IMG/VR virus record: IMGVR_UViG_3300009182_003747
Span: 1-64,000 of that record
Length of the DNA stretch: 64,000 nt
Reading direction: 5' to 3' (one strand)
From: a virus
The position numbers and the translations under genes were made by a program. Positions 27,741 through 36,292 of this stretch are shown here, one piece after another (the stretch's first letter is position 1; each line of letters starts with the position of its first letter). Under the pieces are notes generated by a model. That model searched no databases. It was not told the origin of the DNA and saw nothing but the letters and a program-made list of their open reading frames with translations.

Positions 27741-28094
27741 TTATGCTCCATCGACAGATTTAACTAGATCCCATTGCGCTTTAGCATCTGGATGTGGATT
27801 ATCTGACTTACGGTATACTGTATGACCGAGGATCTTACCGCGGTTGGTGATAGCAACATGCATCTTGTGCTTATTGCCAGAGTTAGTTAATATTACACTT
27901 CTTGTTTTTCCAGGTCCTTGATCAAACTCACTCTCTTCTTTACCATAGATGTCAGGATGATCGTACGAATTTACATAATTTATAAATGATTGGTGTCTAT
28001 GAAGAGCGCGAATTTGAGATTTATTTAAGATTTCATGCATCTGTTTTGGACGAGTTGTATTTTCTTCTTGAATGAATTCTTTAAACGTTTTCAT
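27741..28094 (-). CDS. Second putative internal head protein with capsid-targeting peptide
   Basis: 117 residues from ATG 28094. An upstream in-frame ATG at 28106 contains the GGAG that serves this start. The product begins MKTFKEFIQEEN, again the T4 capsid-targeting type with I-x-E as predicted gp21 cut site. The body is basic and His-rich (LHRHQSF, NKHKMHVA), with a strand RGKILGHTVYRKSD. It sits just downstream of gp23 and its terminator, with a GATAAATA late element 22 bases upstream. Inference: a protein packaged in the prohead and delivered with DNA, analogous to T4 internal proteins. Confidence 0.6.
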   Translation of the reverse strand: MKTFKEFIQEENTTRPKQMHEILNKSQIRALHRHQSFINYVNSYDHPDIYGKEESEFDQGPGKTRSVILTNSGNKHKMHVAITNRGKILGHTVYRKSDNPHPDAKAQWDLVKSVDGA

Positions 28095-28116
28095 GGTGAT
28101 CTCCATCTGCTCTATA

Positions 28117-28124
28117 TATTTATC
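28117..28124 (-). promoter_or_regulatory. Late promoter variant GATAAATA
   Basis: One mismatch from TATAAATA on the minus strand, 22 bases before ATG 28094 and directly after the gp23 terminator. It gives the internal-protein gene its own late transcript. Confidence 0.55.
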
Positions 28125-28128
28125 CCAT

Positions 28129-28153
28129 AAAAAAAGGGGAGCCGAAGCTCCCC
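28129..28153 (-). terminator. Intrinsic terminator of gene 23 with UUCG loop
   Basis: Minus strand stem GGGGAGC/GCTCCCC with loop TTCG (28136-28153), followed by seven T (28129-28135). It is 42 bases after the gp23 stop. Confidence 0.92.
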
Positions 28154-28194
28154 AATAGTAGTGTCAGGTTATTCCTGATCTTAAAGTATATATC

Positions 28195-29574
28195 TCACAT
28201 CAAGTTGTTTACGATTACCTTGCGGTAGTAGAAGTTGCTGTTTGGCGAGAGAACGCCCGAACCAGCTGTAAGACCCTGAGCAAAAGGATTCGCCACGATA
28301 CCGTAACGAGTCTTGAAGCCGATCTTTGGCTGGAAGGACATCTGATCGACCGCACGAACCATCTGTAGGGGAACGTATGGGCAGTAGAATAGACCAGCGT
28401 CGAATGCAGACGAGCCCTTGTAGCCGACGGTGAGGTAGTTACCACCGGTTGCATATGGATCGATGTACACGCGGAGACGACCGTTGAGAACACCAGCGAA
28501 GGTGTTGCCTGTATCGTCGACCTGGAGGTTGTTGCTGTTGAGAGCAGGAGCGTAGTCAAGAACACCGGCCATCTGAAGGGCAGACGCAACGTCTGACGAG
28601 CAGATAACGATGTTACCCTTACCACGACGTGTTGTCTTGGCAATCTGGTTAGCTTCGCGCTCTAGCTGGAACATAAGACCCTTGAACTTCTCAACTGACC
28701 AACGACCGTTTGAGTCGGTATCAAGATCGAACACGCCGGCTGTCGTTGTGTTGTCTTGTGCGCCGAGGACGCCGGTGATGTTGATCTCGCGGATAACTTC
28801 GCGGTTGATTTCCGCGAGAATTTCTGCCGAGAGGATGTTCGAGAGCTCGGTCTCAGCGTCAAGGCCGTGAATTGCCTTGAGATCCTGAGCGAGTTCCATC
28901 GTGTACTCAGCCTTGAGGGCGCGAGTCTTAGCGGTAACGGTTACCTTCTCGATCGAGAAAGCCATCTGAGCGAAGTCGCTTGCACCCGAGTTGTTCGAGC
29001 CGAGAGCTTCACCAGTTGCAGTCGACATACCAAACGAGGTATTGTAGAATGCGGTGTTGACCATGGCAGTGGTGTTGGTCTGACCTGGGATCGAGTTGTT
29101 GGCACCGATGTTGTTGCCCTGACCGAAGGTCGTGTTACCAGCGACGACGGTTGAGAACGCGGTGTTGACTTCGTTGTAGAAGGTTTCGCCACCGGTCTGG
29201 TTGGCATAGCGCGAGCGCATTGCGAAGATAAGGCCGGTAGGACCAGTCATCGGCTGAACGCCGCAGACGTCATATGCCATTAGGTTAGGCATTGCACGAC
29301 GTACGAGCGAGATGAGAACTGGATCGAATGTGTCGATGCCGCCAGCGCCTGCTGTCGAGCTCGATGCACCCATGAAGTTTACAGCAGATGGAGCGATACC
29401 AGCTTCTGTAAGTGTCTGATAGTCACCGTGAGCGCCAGCCTCGCGGAGGGCCTTCTCGGTGGTCTCGAGCATAACTGCAGTGACCGAACGACGATGACGA
29501 TCGGCAATTGGGTTAAGATCTGAGTGGTCCAGAATTGGAGCCCACTTGTTTTGAATTTCCTCAGCTAGATACAT
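28195..29574 (-). CDS. gp23: Major capsid protein gp23
   Basis: 459 residues (T4: 521). HK97-fold capsid protein of the T4 family: N-terminal delta region, then FDPVLISLVRRAMPNLMAYDVCGVQPMTGPTGLIFAMRSRY, the diagnostic block of T4-like capsids. A gp21 cleavage site L-T-E at 55-57 before AGIAPSAVNF would remove 57 residues (T4 removes 65). C-terminal strands contain MSFQPKIGFKTRYGIV. It forms the head shell. It is transcribed from AATAAATA 29606-29613 and ended by a strong terminator. Confidence 0.97.
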   Translation of the reverse strand: MYLAEEIQNKWAPILDHSDLNPIADRHRRSVTAVMLETTEKALREAGAHGDYQTLTEAGIAPSAVNFMGASSSTAGAGGIDTFDPVLISLVRRAMPNLMAYDVCGVQPMTGPTGLIFAMRSRYANQTGGETFYNEVNTAFSTVVAGNTTFGQGNNIGANNSIPGQTNTTAMVNTAFYNTSFGMSTATGEALGSNNSGASDFAQMAFSIEKVTVTAKTRALKAEYTMELAQDLKAIHGLDAETELSNILSAEILAEINREVIREINITGVLGAQDNTTTAGVFDLDTDSNGRWSVEKFKGLMFQLEREANQIAKTTRRGKGNIVICSSDVASALQMAGVLDYAPALNSNNLQVDDTGNTFAGVLNGRLRVYIDPYATGGNYLTVGYKGSSAFDAGLFYCPYVPLQMVRAVDQMSFQPKIGFKTRYGIVANPFAQGLTAGSGVLSPNSNFYYRKVIVNNLM

Positions 29575-29605
29575 TTGTTTCTCCCTTGTGCTTTAGGAAC
29601 TGTTA

Positions 29606-29613
29606 TATTTATT
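29606..29613 (-). promoter_or_regulatory. Late promoter variant AATAAATA for gene 23
   Basis: One mismatch from TATAAATA on the minus strand, 32 bases before the gp23 ATG 29574, in the 44-base gap after gp22. Confidence 0.6.
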
Positions 29614-29618
29614 AAAAG

Positions 29619-30935
29619 TTATTTCTTAATAGTTCTCGCGATCGCCTGAACGTACTTGCTCACAGACGGATCTGAAGACATAGTATTCTTCTCTGGCTCT
29701 TCAAAGCTCTCTGTCATTATGTTAGACTCGAGTTTTGGAGTCTTGAAGTAAGTCTCCTTGATGATGTCAAGCTTTCTGGCATACTTCTCGACGTCGCCGT
29801 CGAACTCAATGCCTTCCGCGAGAGCACGGAATCTCTCTTGTTGTGTGAGAGCTAAACCTGAGATAGCTTCCACAAATACTTCTCTCATACCTGTGTTTAC
29901 CATTTCTCTCTTAAGCTCTACATTCTCAACGATAACGCCGTTGAGCATGTCTTCTAGCTCTTCTACCTTGGTCGCGAGAGACTCGACTACGTCTACCTTA
30001 TCAGAAGGAAGATCGAAGTAGTGCTCAGCGAAGAGATTCTTGAGTCCGCCGATGAACTCATCCATGAGCTCATTGCGCAGGGTAGAGTCGATGGCAACTT
30101 GATTCTCAGTCATGAACTGCTCTACGACGTAGTCGAGATAGGTATCAAGACCATTTGTAAGCTCTTCTGCGATCTCTGATACTTCTTCTTCTAGTATCTC
30201 GGCATATGCCTCTTCAAGGCGAACTTGCTCGGTGATTACGCGAGCAGATACTGCAGCCTCGAATAGAGTAGAAACTTTCTCTTTGAACTCTTCAGTGAGA
30301 TCCTGTCCTTCAAACATATCTTCGACGTCTTCTCTAACAGAGATCATAGGCATTGGCATATTAGCTGTTGGACCAGATTTGCCGACTGCGTATGAGCCCT
30401 TCATGCGAATTGACGCCTCGTTGCTCTTCTCATTTGAATTAGGTGAGAGATAAGAAGCTTCCTTGCCGATGAGAGCCATAGCCTGATCGAAAAATCTCGT
30501 GCAATCGTCTTTACTCATGCCGGCCATATAACCGGAGAGTGAGTTCATCATGCCGATCTTAGAAGCTGAGAGGGCCTTTGGATCGCTGACTGCGCGAGCT
30601 GCTGGGTGTAGCGAGTCCTCAGCCGAGGTTCCTTCGTACATCTGAGCTTCTTCAGCGGAGATTTTTCTCTGCTTTGACATAGGAAGCGATGCTCTAGTTT
30701 CATCTTCGCGTTCTTGTTCTTCTTTGTTGCGAGCGTACTTATCAAACTTTTTAGCTTGATTTTTATAGATTTTCGAAGCTGCTGTGCCTGATTTGGTGCC
30801 ATTATCGAGATCATACGCTTGTGTCAATGCTTTATGTCTAGCGCGCGCTGCAAGTTTCGAAGAAACTTCATTAATCTGAGCTTCATCGGCCTGTAGCAGT
30901 TCGTGCATTTCTTGGTTATCTTCTAAGTTTGACAT
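29619..30935 (-). CDS. gp22: Prohead scaffold protein gp22
   Basis: 438 residues (T4: 269, longer here as in marine T4-like phages). It is very charged and almost entirely helical: coiled-coil tracts rich in Glu/Leu from about 215 to 360, including EEVSEIAEELTNGL and VDVVESLATKVEELEDML. It forms the assembly core of the prohead and is degraded by gp21. It lies in the canonical position between gp21 and gp23. An exact late promoter (30963-30970) stands upstream. Confidence 0.88.
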   Translation of the reverse strand: MSNLEDNQEMHELLQADEAQINEVSSKLAARARHKALTQAYDLDNGTKSGTAASKIYKNQAKKFDKYARNKEEQEREDETRASLPMSKQRKISAEEAQMYEGTSAEDSLHPAARAVSDPKALSASKIGMMNSLSGYMAGMSKDDCTRFFDQAMALIGKEASYLSPNSNEKSNEASIRMKGSYAVGKSGPTANMPMPMISVREDVEDMFEGQDLTEEFKEKVSTLFEAAVSARVITEQVRLEEAYAEILEEEVSEIAEELTNGLDTYLDYVVEQFMTENQVAIDSTLRNELMDEFIGGLKNLFAEHYFDLPSDKVDVVESLATKVEELEDMLNGVIVENVELKREMVNTGMREVFVEAISGLALTQQERFRALAEGIEFDGDVEKYARKLDIIKETYFKTPKLESNIMTESFEEPEKNTMSSDPSVSKYVQAIARTIKK

Positions 30936-30962
30936 TATGGTTTCTCCATTAGAACTTTGAAT

Positions 30963-30970
30963 TATTTATA
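30963..30970 (-). promoter_or_regulatory. T4-type late promoter TATAAATA for gene 22
   Basis: Exact octamer on the minus strand, 28 bases before ATG 30935, in the gap between gp21 and gp22. Confidence 0.75.
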
Positions 30971-30975
30971 ATAGA

Positions 30976-31647
30976 TCAATCTTTGATAACTGCGAGTGCT
31001 GAAAGATAGTTCTCAAATATATCTAACTGCATCTGTTCAAGTTGATTGCGATCTGTGTTGTGAATTACTTTCTTCATGCTATTTAGCTTCTGCTCAAGCC
31101 ACGTGTCTCTTACAGGATCATATAGCCAGTCCACGTTCTCCATGATACCCTGAACGAAAGCTCCAGGAGCCGATGGATCGGCCACGATGTCCGCTGCGGT
31201 GGCAAGACGGAAGTCAGCGCCGACTACCATGGCGCCGTCTTTACCTGGTGATAGAGATCCGAGGCCTCGCGACGAGACACCGAGACTCGCACCTGACTTC
31301 ATCAGTCCCTTTGCGATGTTACCCATCGGTGTGTCGGTAAGCTTTGCCTTGCCGATGAAGTGATTGCCGTCTCTCTTTAGATCGATGATCATGTGCGACA
31401 CGCGATCGAGATTGATCTGCGGGCCCTGTGGATGACCGAGCTCACCGTATGCGCGATTCTGCTTTACGGTATCTTTCATGTAGCGCTCGACTTCAGGCTC
31501 CATGACGTGCATTGGATACACGCGGCCGTTCTTGTTCTTCGTCTCGGCGACGAGAAACACACCCCTGATGTAGTGCTCTTTCTCGCCGGACTCTCTGGCC
31601 TCGGTGAGATACTCTACGCTCTCGACTAGTTCTGTGATGAGCTTCAT
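30976..31647 (-). CDS. gp21: Prohead maturation protease gp21
   Basis: 223 residues (T4: 212). Core block YIRGVFLVAETKNKNGRVYP, then AYGELGHPQGPQINLDRVSHMI with the candidate catalytic His85 and GASLGVSSRGLGSL with the catalytic Ser region (125-126), the herpes-type serine-protease arrangement known for T4 gp21. The N-terminus contains L-T-E-A (14-17), a likely self-cleavage site. It processes gp23 and core proteins at (I/L)-x-E sites, which are also present in the two putative internal proteins. Confidence 0.93.
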   Translation of the reverse strand: MKLITELVESVEYLTEARESGEKEHYIRGVFLVAETKNKNGRVYPMHVMEPEVERYMKDTVKQNRAYGELGHPQGPQINLDRVSHMIIDLKRDGNHFIGKAKLTDTPMGNIAKGLMKSGASLGVSSRGLGSLSPGKDGAMVVGADFRLATAADIVADPSAPGAFVQGIMENVDWLYDPVRDTWLEQKLNSMKKVIHNTDRNQLEQMQLDIFENYLSALAVIKD

Positions 31648-31657
31648 CTTAGCTTCC

Positions 31658-31936
31658 TTAGTTCTTATAGGCTACAGCTACAGCGCTTAGTGAAGTATCT
31701 GTGCTGTTTGAAGTTAATATATCAGTCGCGCCTTTCTGCACAATTACAGCATCACCACCGACAATGGACATAGTCCAGTTGATATTAGTGTTTGTTGTGT
31801 CTTTGCAGGTTATTAGCGCTTTAGTAGTAACCGCAGAAGAGTGAGTAAGTCTTACTAGAGTGTTATTACCATACGAACTAAAAGTAGTAGTATTGCAACT
31901 TATTTCTGTGCCTAATGGCTTTACGATAGCAGACAT
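31658..31936 (-). CDS. Small head-region structural protein
   Basis: 92 residues. An almost all-beta, Thr/Ser/Asn-rich sequence with two cysteines: KPLGTEISCNTTTFSSYGNN, TLVRLTHSSAV, ITCKDTTNTNIN, GGDAVIVQKGATDILTSN. Small proteins of this composition lie next to gene 21 in marine T4-like phages. A decoration or head-vertex role is possible but unproven. It is 3 bases from the stop of the 766-residue protein and 10 bases ahead of gp21, so it belongs to the head operon. Confidence 0.6.
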   Translation of the reverse strand: MSAIVKPLGTEISCNTTTFSSYGNNTLVRLTHSSAVTTKALITCKDTTNTNINWTMSIVGGDAVIVQKGATDILTSNSTDTSLSAVAVAYKN

Positions 31937-31938
31937 TT

Positions 31939-34239
31939 TTATACCCTCGATATGTCTAGATTGTAAGCTGGAATTGTATTTACTGGTCCCGAGCGAGTGT
32001 AGTTCATCGGTGTATCTGCGGGAGCAGACTCATCTTCATCGTGATCGCCATAGACCATGTAGTCGTGAACAGAAGACACCATCTCTTTTGCCTGAGCGAT
32101 CTTTGCCTGAACCCAAGGCTCGATGTGCATCTTGTCCGGCATGCTCATTACCAAGTGCATCGCCTTGTTAGAGAGAGCGCGAAGCTCTGTCTTGACCATA
32201 TCGACCGCCTCGTCCTCGTATACGTCATAGGACTCTCTCATTGAGGGAGTATAGCTGCATTCGGTGCACATCATCCTACCTTCGGTCATCTTATAGTGAC
32301 CTTTGCCGCACTCCTCGCACATCATCTTCTCTTTGATCATATGCTTGCCTCTAGGCATTACTTCTTCTTTAACGCCTTTCTTCTGCTTCTGCTTCATCAA
32401 GGCGGCCTTGGCAAGGTGCTTAGCCTCAGAGTGTCCACCCTCGCGCGTGTGTCTTACCGGCTTCTTGTCTGCGTCAAATGGTGCATTATCTATGTCTGAC
32501 TTTTCTTCTCTAACAGCAGCACTGACTACCTTGCGACGATTCTTTAGATAGCTGTCGGTTGAATCTACCTTGCCGTCGTTGTTGATGTCATCGTCTTCTC
32601 TGCCAACCGGATCGAGTCGCAGCTGTCTGGACTTATTATAGCGATCTTTTGCACCGGCTCTTTGATTCTTAATAGAACCCAGCGCTTCATTAAATTCAGC
32701 TTCTTCATTGCGCTGCTTGGCGTAGTAAGCTGCGACAGCCTGCTTCATGCGCTCTTTTCTCGACTTGCCTGCAAACTTAGGGTTATCTGAGTGAACAAAG
32801 TCGTGAATCCAAGACCCGATAGGTGTCTTCTTGGTGAGGACCTCATCGATCTGCTCGATCTCTTCCTTGGCAACTCTCTTGCGAAGACCCGCTCGAGTTC
32901 CGGCAAATGTAGCAGAAACTCCCTGCGTAAACCTTGGATCGACTACCGCCGTCGTGCCTCTAGCCTTTTCGCCACCCCGCATGGCTTTCTTGATAGCGCC
33001 GCGAGGAATGTTAGATACTGTACCGGTCTCGATCTTATGGATCTTGTCTTTAGCACTAGCTACCGCCTGAGCTGCCAATGCTGCCATTTCAGCCTTAGTC
33101 ATCTCGTCGATCTGATCAACTTCTTCTTTAAGTTTTGCTATAGCATCACCGATAGTTGATGAATCTGGCATTGATATAATTTGTTTGTATTTTTCTTTAG
33201 ATTTTATAAAATCCGGATGATTTCTTTTCATATTATCAGGAATACCCATATGAGTATGAAATTTATATTCATTTCCTCCAAATGCAGCGTATACAGCTTT
33301 TCTATAATCAGGTTCATTAGCCTGCTGCTCTTCTCTTATGCCGAGCTTCTTTCGTATGGCAGCTTGATTGTCGGACGAAGAGCCAGGAGGTCCACCGATC
33401 TTATCATTTGGATTCATGCCACCGAGCGAGCTTATATCTCCAGGAGTTGGTAGAGCTACTGGACCACTGATGGTAGGCTGAATGCGCTTACTGACGTCTA
33501 CTTCTTTGACGATCCTGCGGGTTGGATCGGCGCGCAGGGTACCGCGGTTTAGAACAACTCTAGTAGAAGTCTTGCCAGGAATCATCGAGCCGATCTGAGC
33601 AGACACGGCGTCTTTCTGATTTTGAGTTGCCTCACTCATATTACCTGCATCTCTAACTAGCTTTGCATCGCGAGCTGCTTTGGCTGCCTTATATGCATCG
33701 CTCTTATGCCACTCGTCGTTCTCTTTGTCGCGCTGATATCCTGCAGGATCATAGCGGCGCTTGATCTCTTTAGCAGCTCTATCCATAGAATCGTCTTGCA
33801 TATCTTTAAGATCTTGAGCTGCATCTACTCTTTTTTGAAATTCTTTATCAAAATTTCTTCGAGTATCTACTACAGCATCGTTCTTAGCGTTGCTTCTAGC
33901 GATCATATCTTTTGTATTCTTCTTGACAGTTTCTGGATCATAATCATCTTCTTCTGAGTCGTCCGCTGCCTCGTAGACGTCTTGATCTTTGCCTCTCTTG
34001 TGACCGTGTCGTGGTTCTTTCTTCTTGTCGTCGAGTGCGTACTTGATGTTAGATGCAGAGTACAGATCAGGCCCGTTGCCCTTGCGGCTCGCCCACTTCT
34101 CTGTCTTGTGCTTGGCCACGAACTTCTGCTCATCGCCCATCTTTGGATCGTAGTCTACACCTGGGTTCGTGCCGGTTGAACCCGGAACTACCTTAGATGA
34201 CTTCACGCCCATGAGGACGTCGCTGAGCTTCTTGGCCAT
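31939..34239 (-). CDS. Large head-core-region protein with zinc-ribbon and EF-hand-like motifs
   Basis: 766 residues in the position of T4 gene 68 (between 67 and 21). Highly charged, low-complexity and helical in the first half. About residues 548-560 carry DINNDGKVDSTD, an EF-hand/dockerin-like calcium loop followed by YLKNRRK, common in marine myovirus virion proteins. About 640-660 hold two CxxC pairs (MCEECGKGHY, MCTECSY), a zinc ribbon. Several I/L-x-E sites may be cut by gp21. A local AT-rich patch near 33130-33330 suggests an insertion. A prohead-core or internal role is inference. Confidence 0.6.
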   Translation of the reverse strand: MAKKLSDVLMGVKSSKVVPGSTGTNPGVDYDPKMGDEQKFVAKHKTEKWASRKGNGPDLYSASNIKYALDDKKKEPRHGHKRGKDQDVYEAADDSEEDDYDPETVKKNTKDMIARSNAKNDAVVDTRRNFDKEFQKRVDAAQDLKDMQDDSMDRAAKEIKRRYDPAGYQRDKENDEWHKSDAYKAAKAARDAKLVRDAGNMSEATQNQKDAVSAQIGSMIPGKTSTRVVLNRGTLRADPTRRIVKEVDVSKRIQPTISGPVALPTPGDISSLGGMNPNDKIGGPPGSSSDNQAAIRKKLGIREEQQANEPDYRKAVYAAFGGNEYKFHTHMGIPDNMKRNHPDFIKSKEKYKQIISMPDSSTIGDAIAKLKEEVDQIDEMTKAEMAALAAQAVASAKDKIHKIETGTVSNIPRGAIKKAMRGGEKARGTTAVVDPRFTQGVSATFAGTRAGLRKRVAKEEIEQIDEVLTKKTPIGSWIHDFVHSDNPKFAGKSRKERMKQAVAAYYAKQRNEEAEFNEALGSIKNQRAGAKDRYNKSRQLRLDPVGREDDDINNDGKVDSTDSYLKNRRKVVSAAVREEKSDIDNAPFDADKKPVRHTREGGHSEAKHLAKAALMKQKQKKGVKEEVMPRGKHMIKEKMMCEECGKGHYKMTEGRMMCTECSYTPSMRESYDVYEDEAVDMVKTELRALSNKAMHLVMSMPDKMHIEPWVQAKIAQAKEMVSSVHDYMVYGDHDEDESAPADTPMNYTRSGPVNTIPAYNLDISRV

Positions 34240-34241
34240 TT

Positions 34242-34493
34242 TTATTCCTCTTCTCCGATATCTTCGTCTTCTTCGTCGCCCCAGTCGTCATCCTCATCTG
34301 TGTCTTCTGGATCATAGTCTGCGGCAAACATGCTCTGAGATAACTCTAGCTTTCTGTCGTCTACCGCAGCGGTGATCCGATCTAAGATCAGAGAGTTGAA
34401 CACGTCGCCGAACTCAATTGGCTTCTCTGCAGCGCTGTAGTTGAGTAAGTCGCTTGCTGTATATTTATTATCTTCGGACATCTGAGTCTCCAT
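34242..34493 (-). CDS. gp67: Prohead core protein gp67
   Basis: 83 residues (T4: 80), in the T4 position after gene 20. It has a helical N-terminal half with FNSLILDRITAAVDDRKLELSQSMF and an extremely acidic C-terminus (DPEDTDEDDDWGDEEDEDIGEEE, given here only to show composition in part: mostly Asp/Glu), which is the hallmark of gp67. It helps assemble the prohead core. ATG 34493 overlaps the portal stop (TAATG). ATG 34481, preceded by GGAG, is an alternative start. Confidence 0.8.
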   Translation of the reverse strand: METQMSEDNKYTASDLLNYSAAEKPIEFGDVFNSLILDRITAAVDDRKLELSQSMFAADYDPEDTDEDDDWGDEEDEDIGEEE

Positions 34494-36202
34494 TACTTAT
34501 TTTTTGCTACTATCTGTGCGACCGACTTCAGCTCGGCCTCGTCTCTAAGTGATTTATTCTTCTTGTTCATGAGAAGATTATATCTAGCCTTTGCATTTGC
34601 GATCTTCTTCAGTCGAGCGCTATGCTCATCGTCAGGAGCTGCATTTGAGTCTAATCCGCCGCCCTGCTGTTGTCCATCTTCAGGAGGCGCATTGGGATCG
34701 GGCTGAGGCTGAGGATTGAATATAGGATCCTGCTGCTCCTGCATGATCTGCTGTCTGATCTCTTGTATTTCCTCGTCGGTCTGCATGAGTATGTGCTTTA
34801 GCGCCCACTCACGTGAGTAGAAAGTTCCTAGTAGAGGAGTCACTGCGTTGAACGTATTGATCCTGTTCGTGAGGATCTCAGAGTCCTTGAGCTCGGTGAA
34901 GTAGTTATCACCGGAGAAGATATACTTGACGTCGCCAGATATATTCTTCCAGTCTTCAATCGTCATCACGCCCTTGAGTACCAGCTGCTTCCCGAGTATC
35001 TCGGTGAACATCTGCGCGAACTTTGCCCTCAGGCGAGTTACGAACCTGCCGAACTTGATCTCATCGCGTGTGATCTCAGTTGCCCTACCGAGCGAGAACA
35101 GAGCGTCGCTGTTCAGTCGGTTGATCGGAACGTTCAGTGTCTGATAGAGCTTCTTCTGGAAGTAGAGCACGTCGTCCATCTGACCGAGATTCTGACCACC
35201 GGGAAGCGTGGTAACTTCCGTACCGCGACCGCCCTCGCGACGGGGAATCCAGTAGTCCTCGAGCATCGTCATGAACTTGCGGTCGTCGCGAACCTCGCCG
35301 GTGTTGCCGTCGTAGATCAGGCGGTTCTTGTGCTTGACCATGATCTCACGAACGTACTGCTCGGCCTTCATCTTAGGGAGGTTACCGATGTCGATGTACC
35401 AGATACGACGCTCAGGTGCTCTAGCCAGACGATAGATGACCAGCGAGTCTTCCAGAGTGCGGAGCTGATTGAGGGCCTTGATGCCCTTGTGCATGTAGGA
35501 GAGAACCATCGTTCCCTGAGTATCCGTGAGTCCGGATGTAGTATAGACGATCGCGTCCTTTGCGATCTTAAGACCCGTGGTCGATGGACCTACCGACTTA
35601 TTGCCGTAGTTGAAACCGCGGTCGTTGAATATGTAGTACTCGTTCTGTACTTTCTGGATGACGGCCTCGCCCTGCTCGCCGCCCTTGACTCTGCGCTTGC
35701 TGACTTCGCGAATCTTACGGATCTTACGAGGATCGATATAGCGAAGTTCCTTGATTCCCTCGCGTGGATTCTTCTCATCGATCATGACGTGATAGTAGAG
35801 TCGGCCGTCGATATACCAGCGGCGATAGATCTCATAGGCATGGCGTCCAAAGTCGAGGATATTGAGGCAGTTCTTGAACTCGTCGAGCATGACTTTCTTG
35901 ATCTGGTCTGACACCTCGATGTCGTCTAGGACGATCTTTACGATATCGTCTTCCTCGATATTCATCGTCTCGTTGACGATCTCGTCGATGGCCGCGTCGA
36001 CCTCAGGCTGCAGTGACATCTCGCGGTACTTGGTGACGAGCTCTGCTTCTGTTCTGATAGTACCGTCTAGATCTAGATAAGTTCCATAAGACCCCGTGGC
36101 AGATACTACCGCGGCGCCGTCGTCTTGCTCGGCGGGCACAAACGAGGGTCTTACCTCGCCTTCTACTTTTCGCTTAAATTCAAATCCAAAGAGTTCCGCC
36201 AT
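34493..36202 (-). CDS. gp20: Portal vertex protein gp20
   Basis: 569 residues (T4: 524). The family blocks used as T4-phage markers are clear: YIDPRKIRKIREV, SYMHKGIKALNQLRTLEDSLVIYRLARAPERRIWYIDIG shown here in part, and the MLEDYWIPRREGGRGTEVTTLPGG region. It forms the dodecameric ring for DNA passage and nucleates head assembly. The C-terminus has a Pro/Gln-rich linker (PQPQPDPNAPPEDGQQ). The gene follows the gp19 terminator after about 20 bases. Confidence 0.97.
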   Translation of the reverse strand: MAELFGFEFKRKVEGEVRPSFVPAEQDDGAAVVSATGSYGTYLDLDGTIRTEAELVTKYREMSLQPEVDAAIDEIVNETMNIEEDDIVKIVLDDIEVSDQIKKVMLDEFKNCLNILDFGRHAYEIYRRWYIDGRLYYHVMIDEKNPREGIKELRYIDPRKIRKIREVSKRRVKGGEQGEAVIQKVQNEYYIFNDRGFNYGNKSVGPSTTGLKIAKDAIVYTTSGLTDTQGTMVLSYMHKGIKALNQLRTLEDSLVIYRLARAPERRIWYIDIGNLPKMKAEQYVREIMVKHKNRLIYDGNTGEVRDDRKFMTMLEDYWIPRREGGRGTEVTTLPGGQNLGQMDDVLYFQKKLYQTLNVPINRLNSDALFSLGRATEITRDEIKFGRFVTRLRAKFAQMFTEILGKQLVLKGVMTIEDWKNISGDVKYIFSGDNYFTELKDSEILTNRINTFNAVTPLLGTFYSREWALKHILMQTDEEIQEIRQQIMQEQQDPIFNPQPQPDPNAPPEDGQQQGGGLDSNAAPDDEHSARLKKIANAKARYNLLMNKKNKSLRDEAELKSVAQIVAKNK

Positions 36203-36220
36203 TTATTACTTCTTTCAATT

Positions 36221-36246
36221 AAAAAGGGGCTACGAATAGCCCCTTT
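36221..36246 (-). terminator. Intrinsic terminator of gene 19 with UUCG loop
   Basis: Minus strand stem AAAGGGGCTA/TAGCCCCTTT with loop TTCG (36223-36246), followed by T residues. It is 46 bases after the gp19 stop and just before the gp20 start. Confidence 0.9.
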
Positions 36247-36292
36247 GTCTTGTAAGTTGAGGCCATAATATATATATACTTGCTTCAGATAG

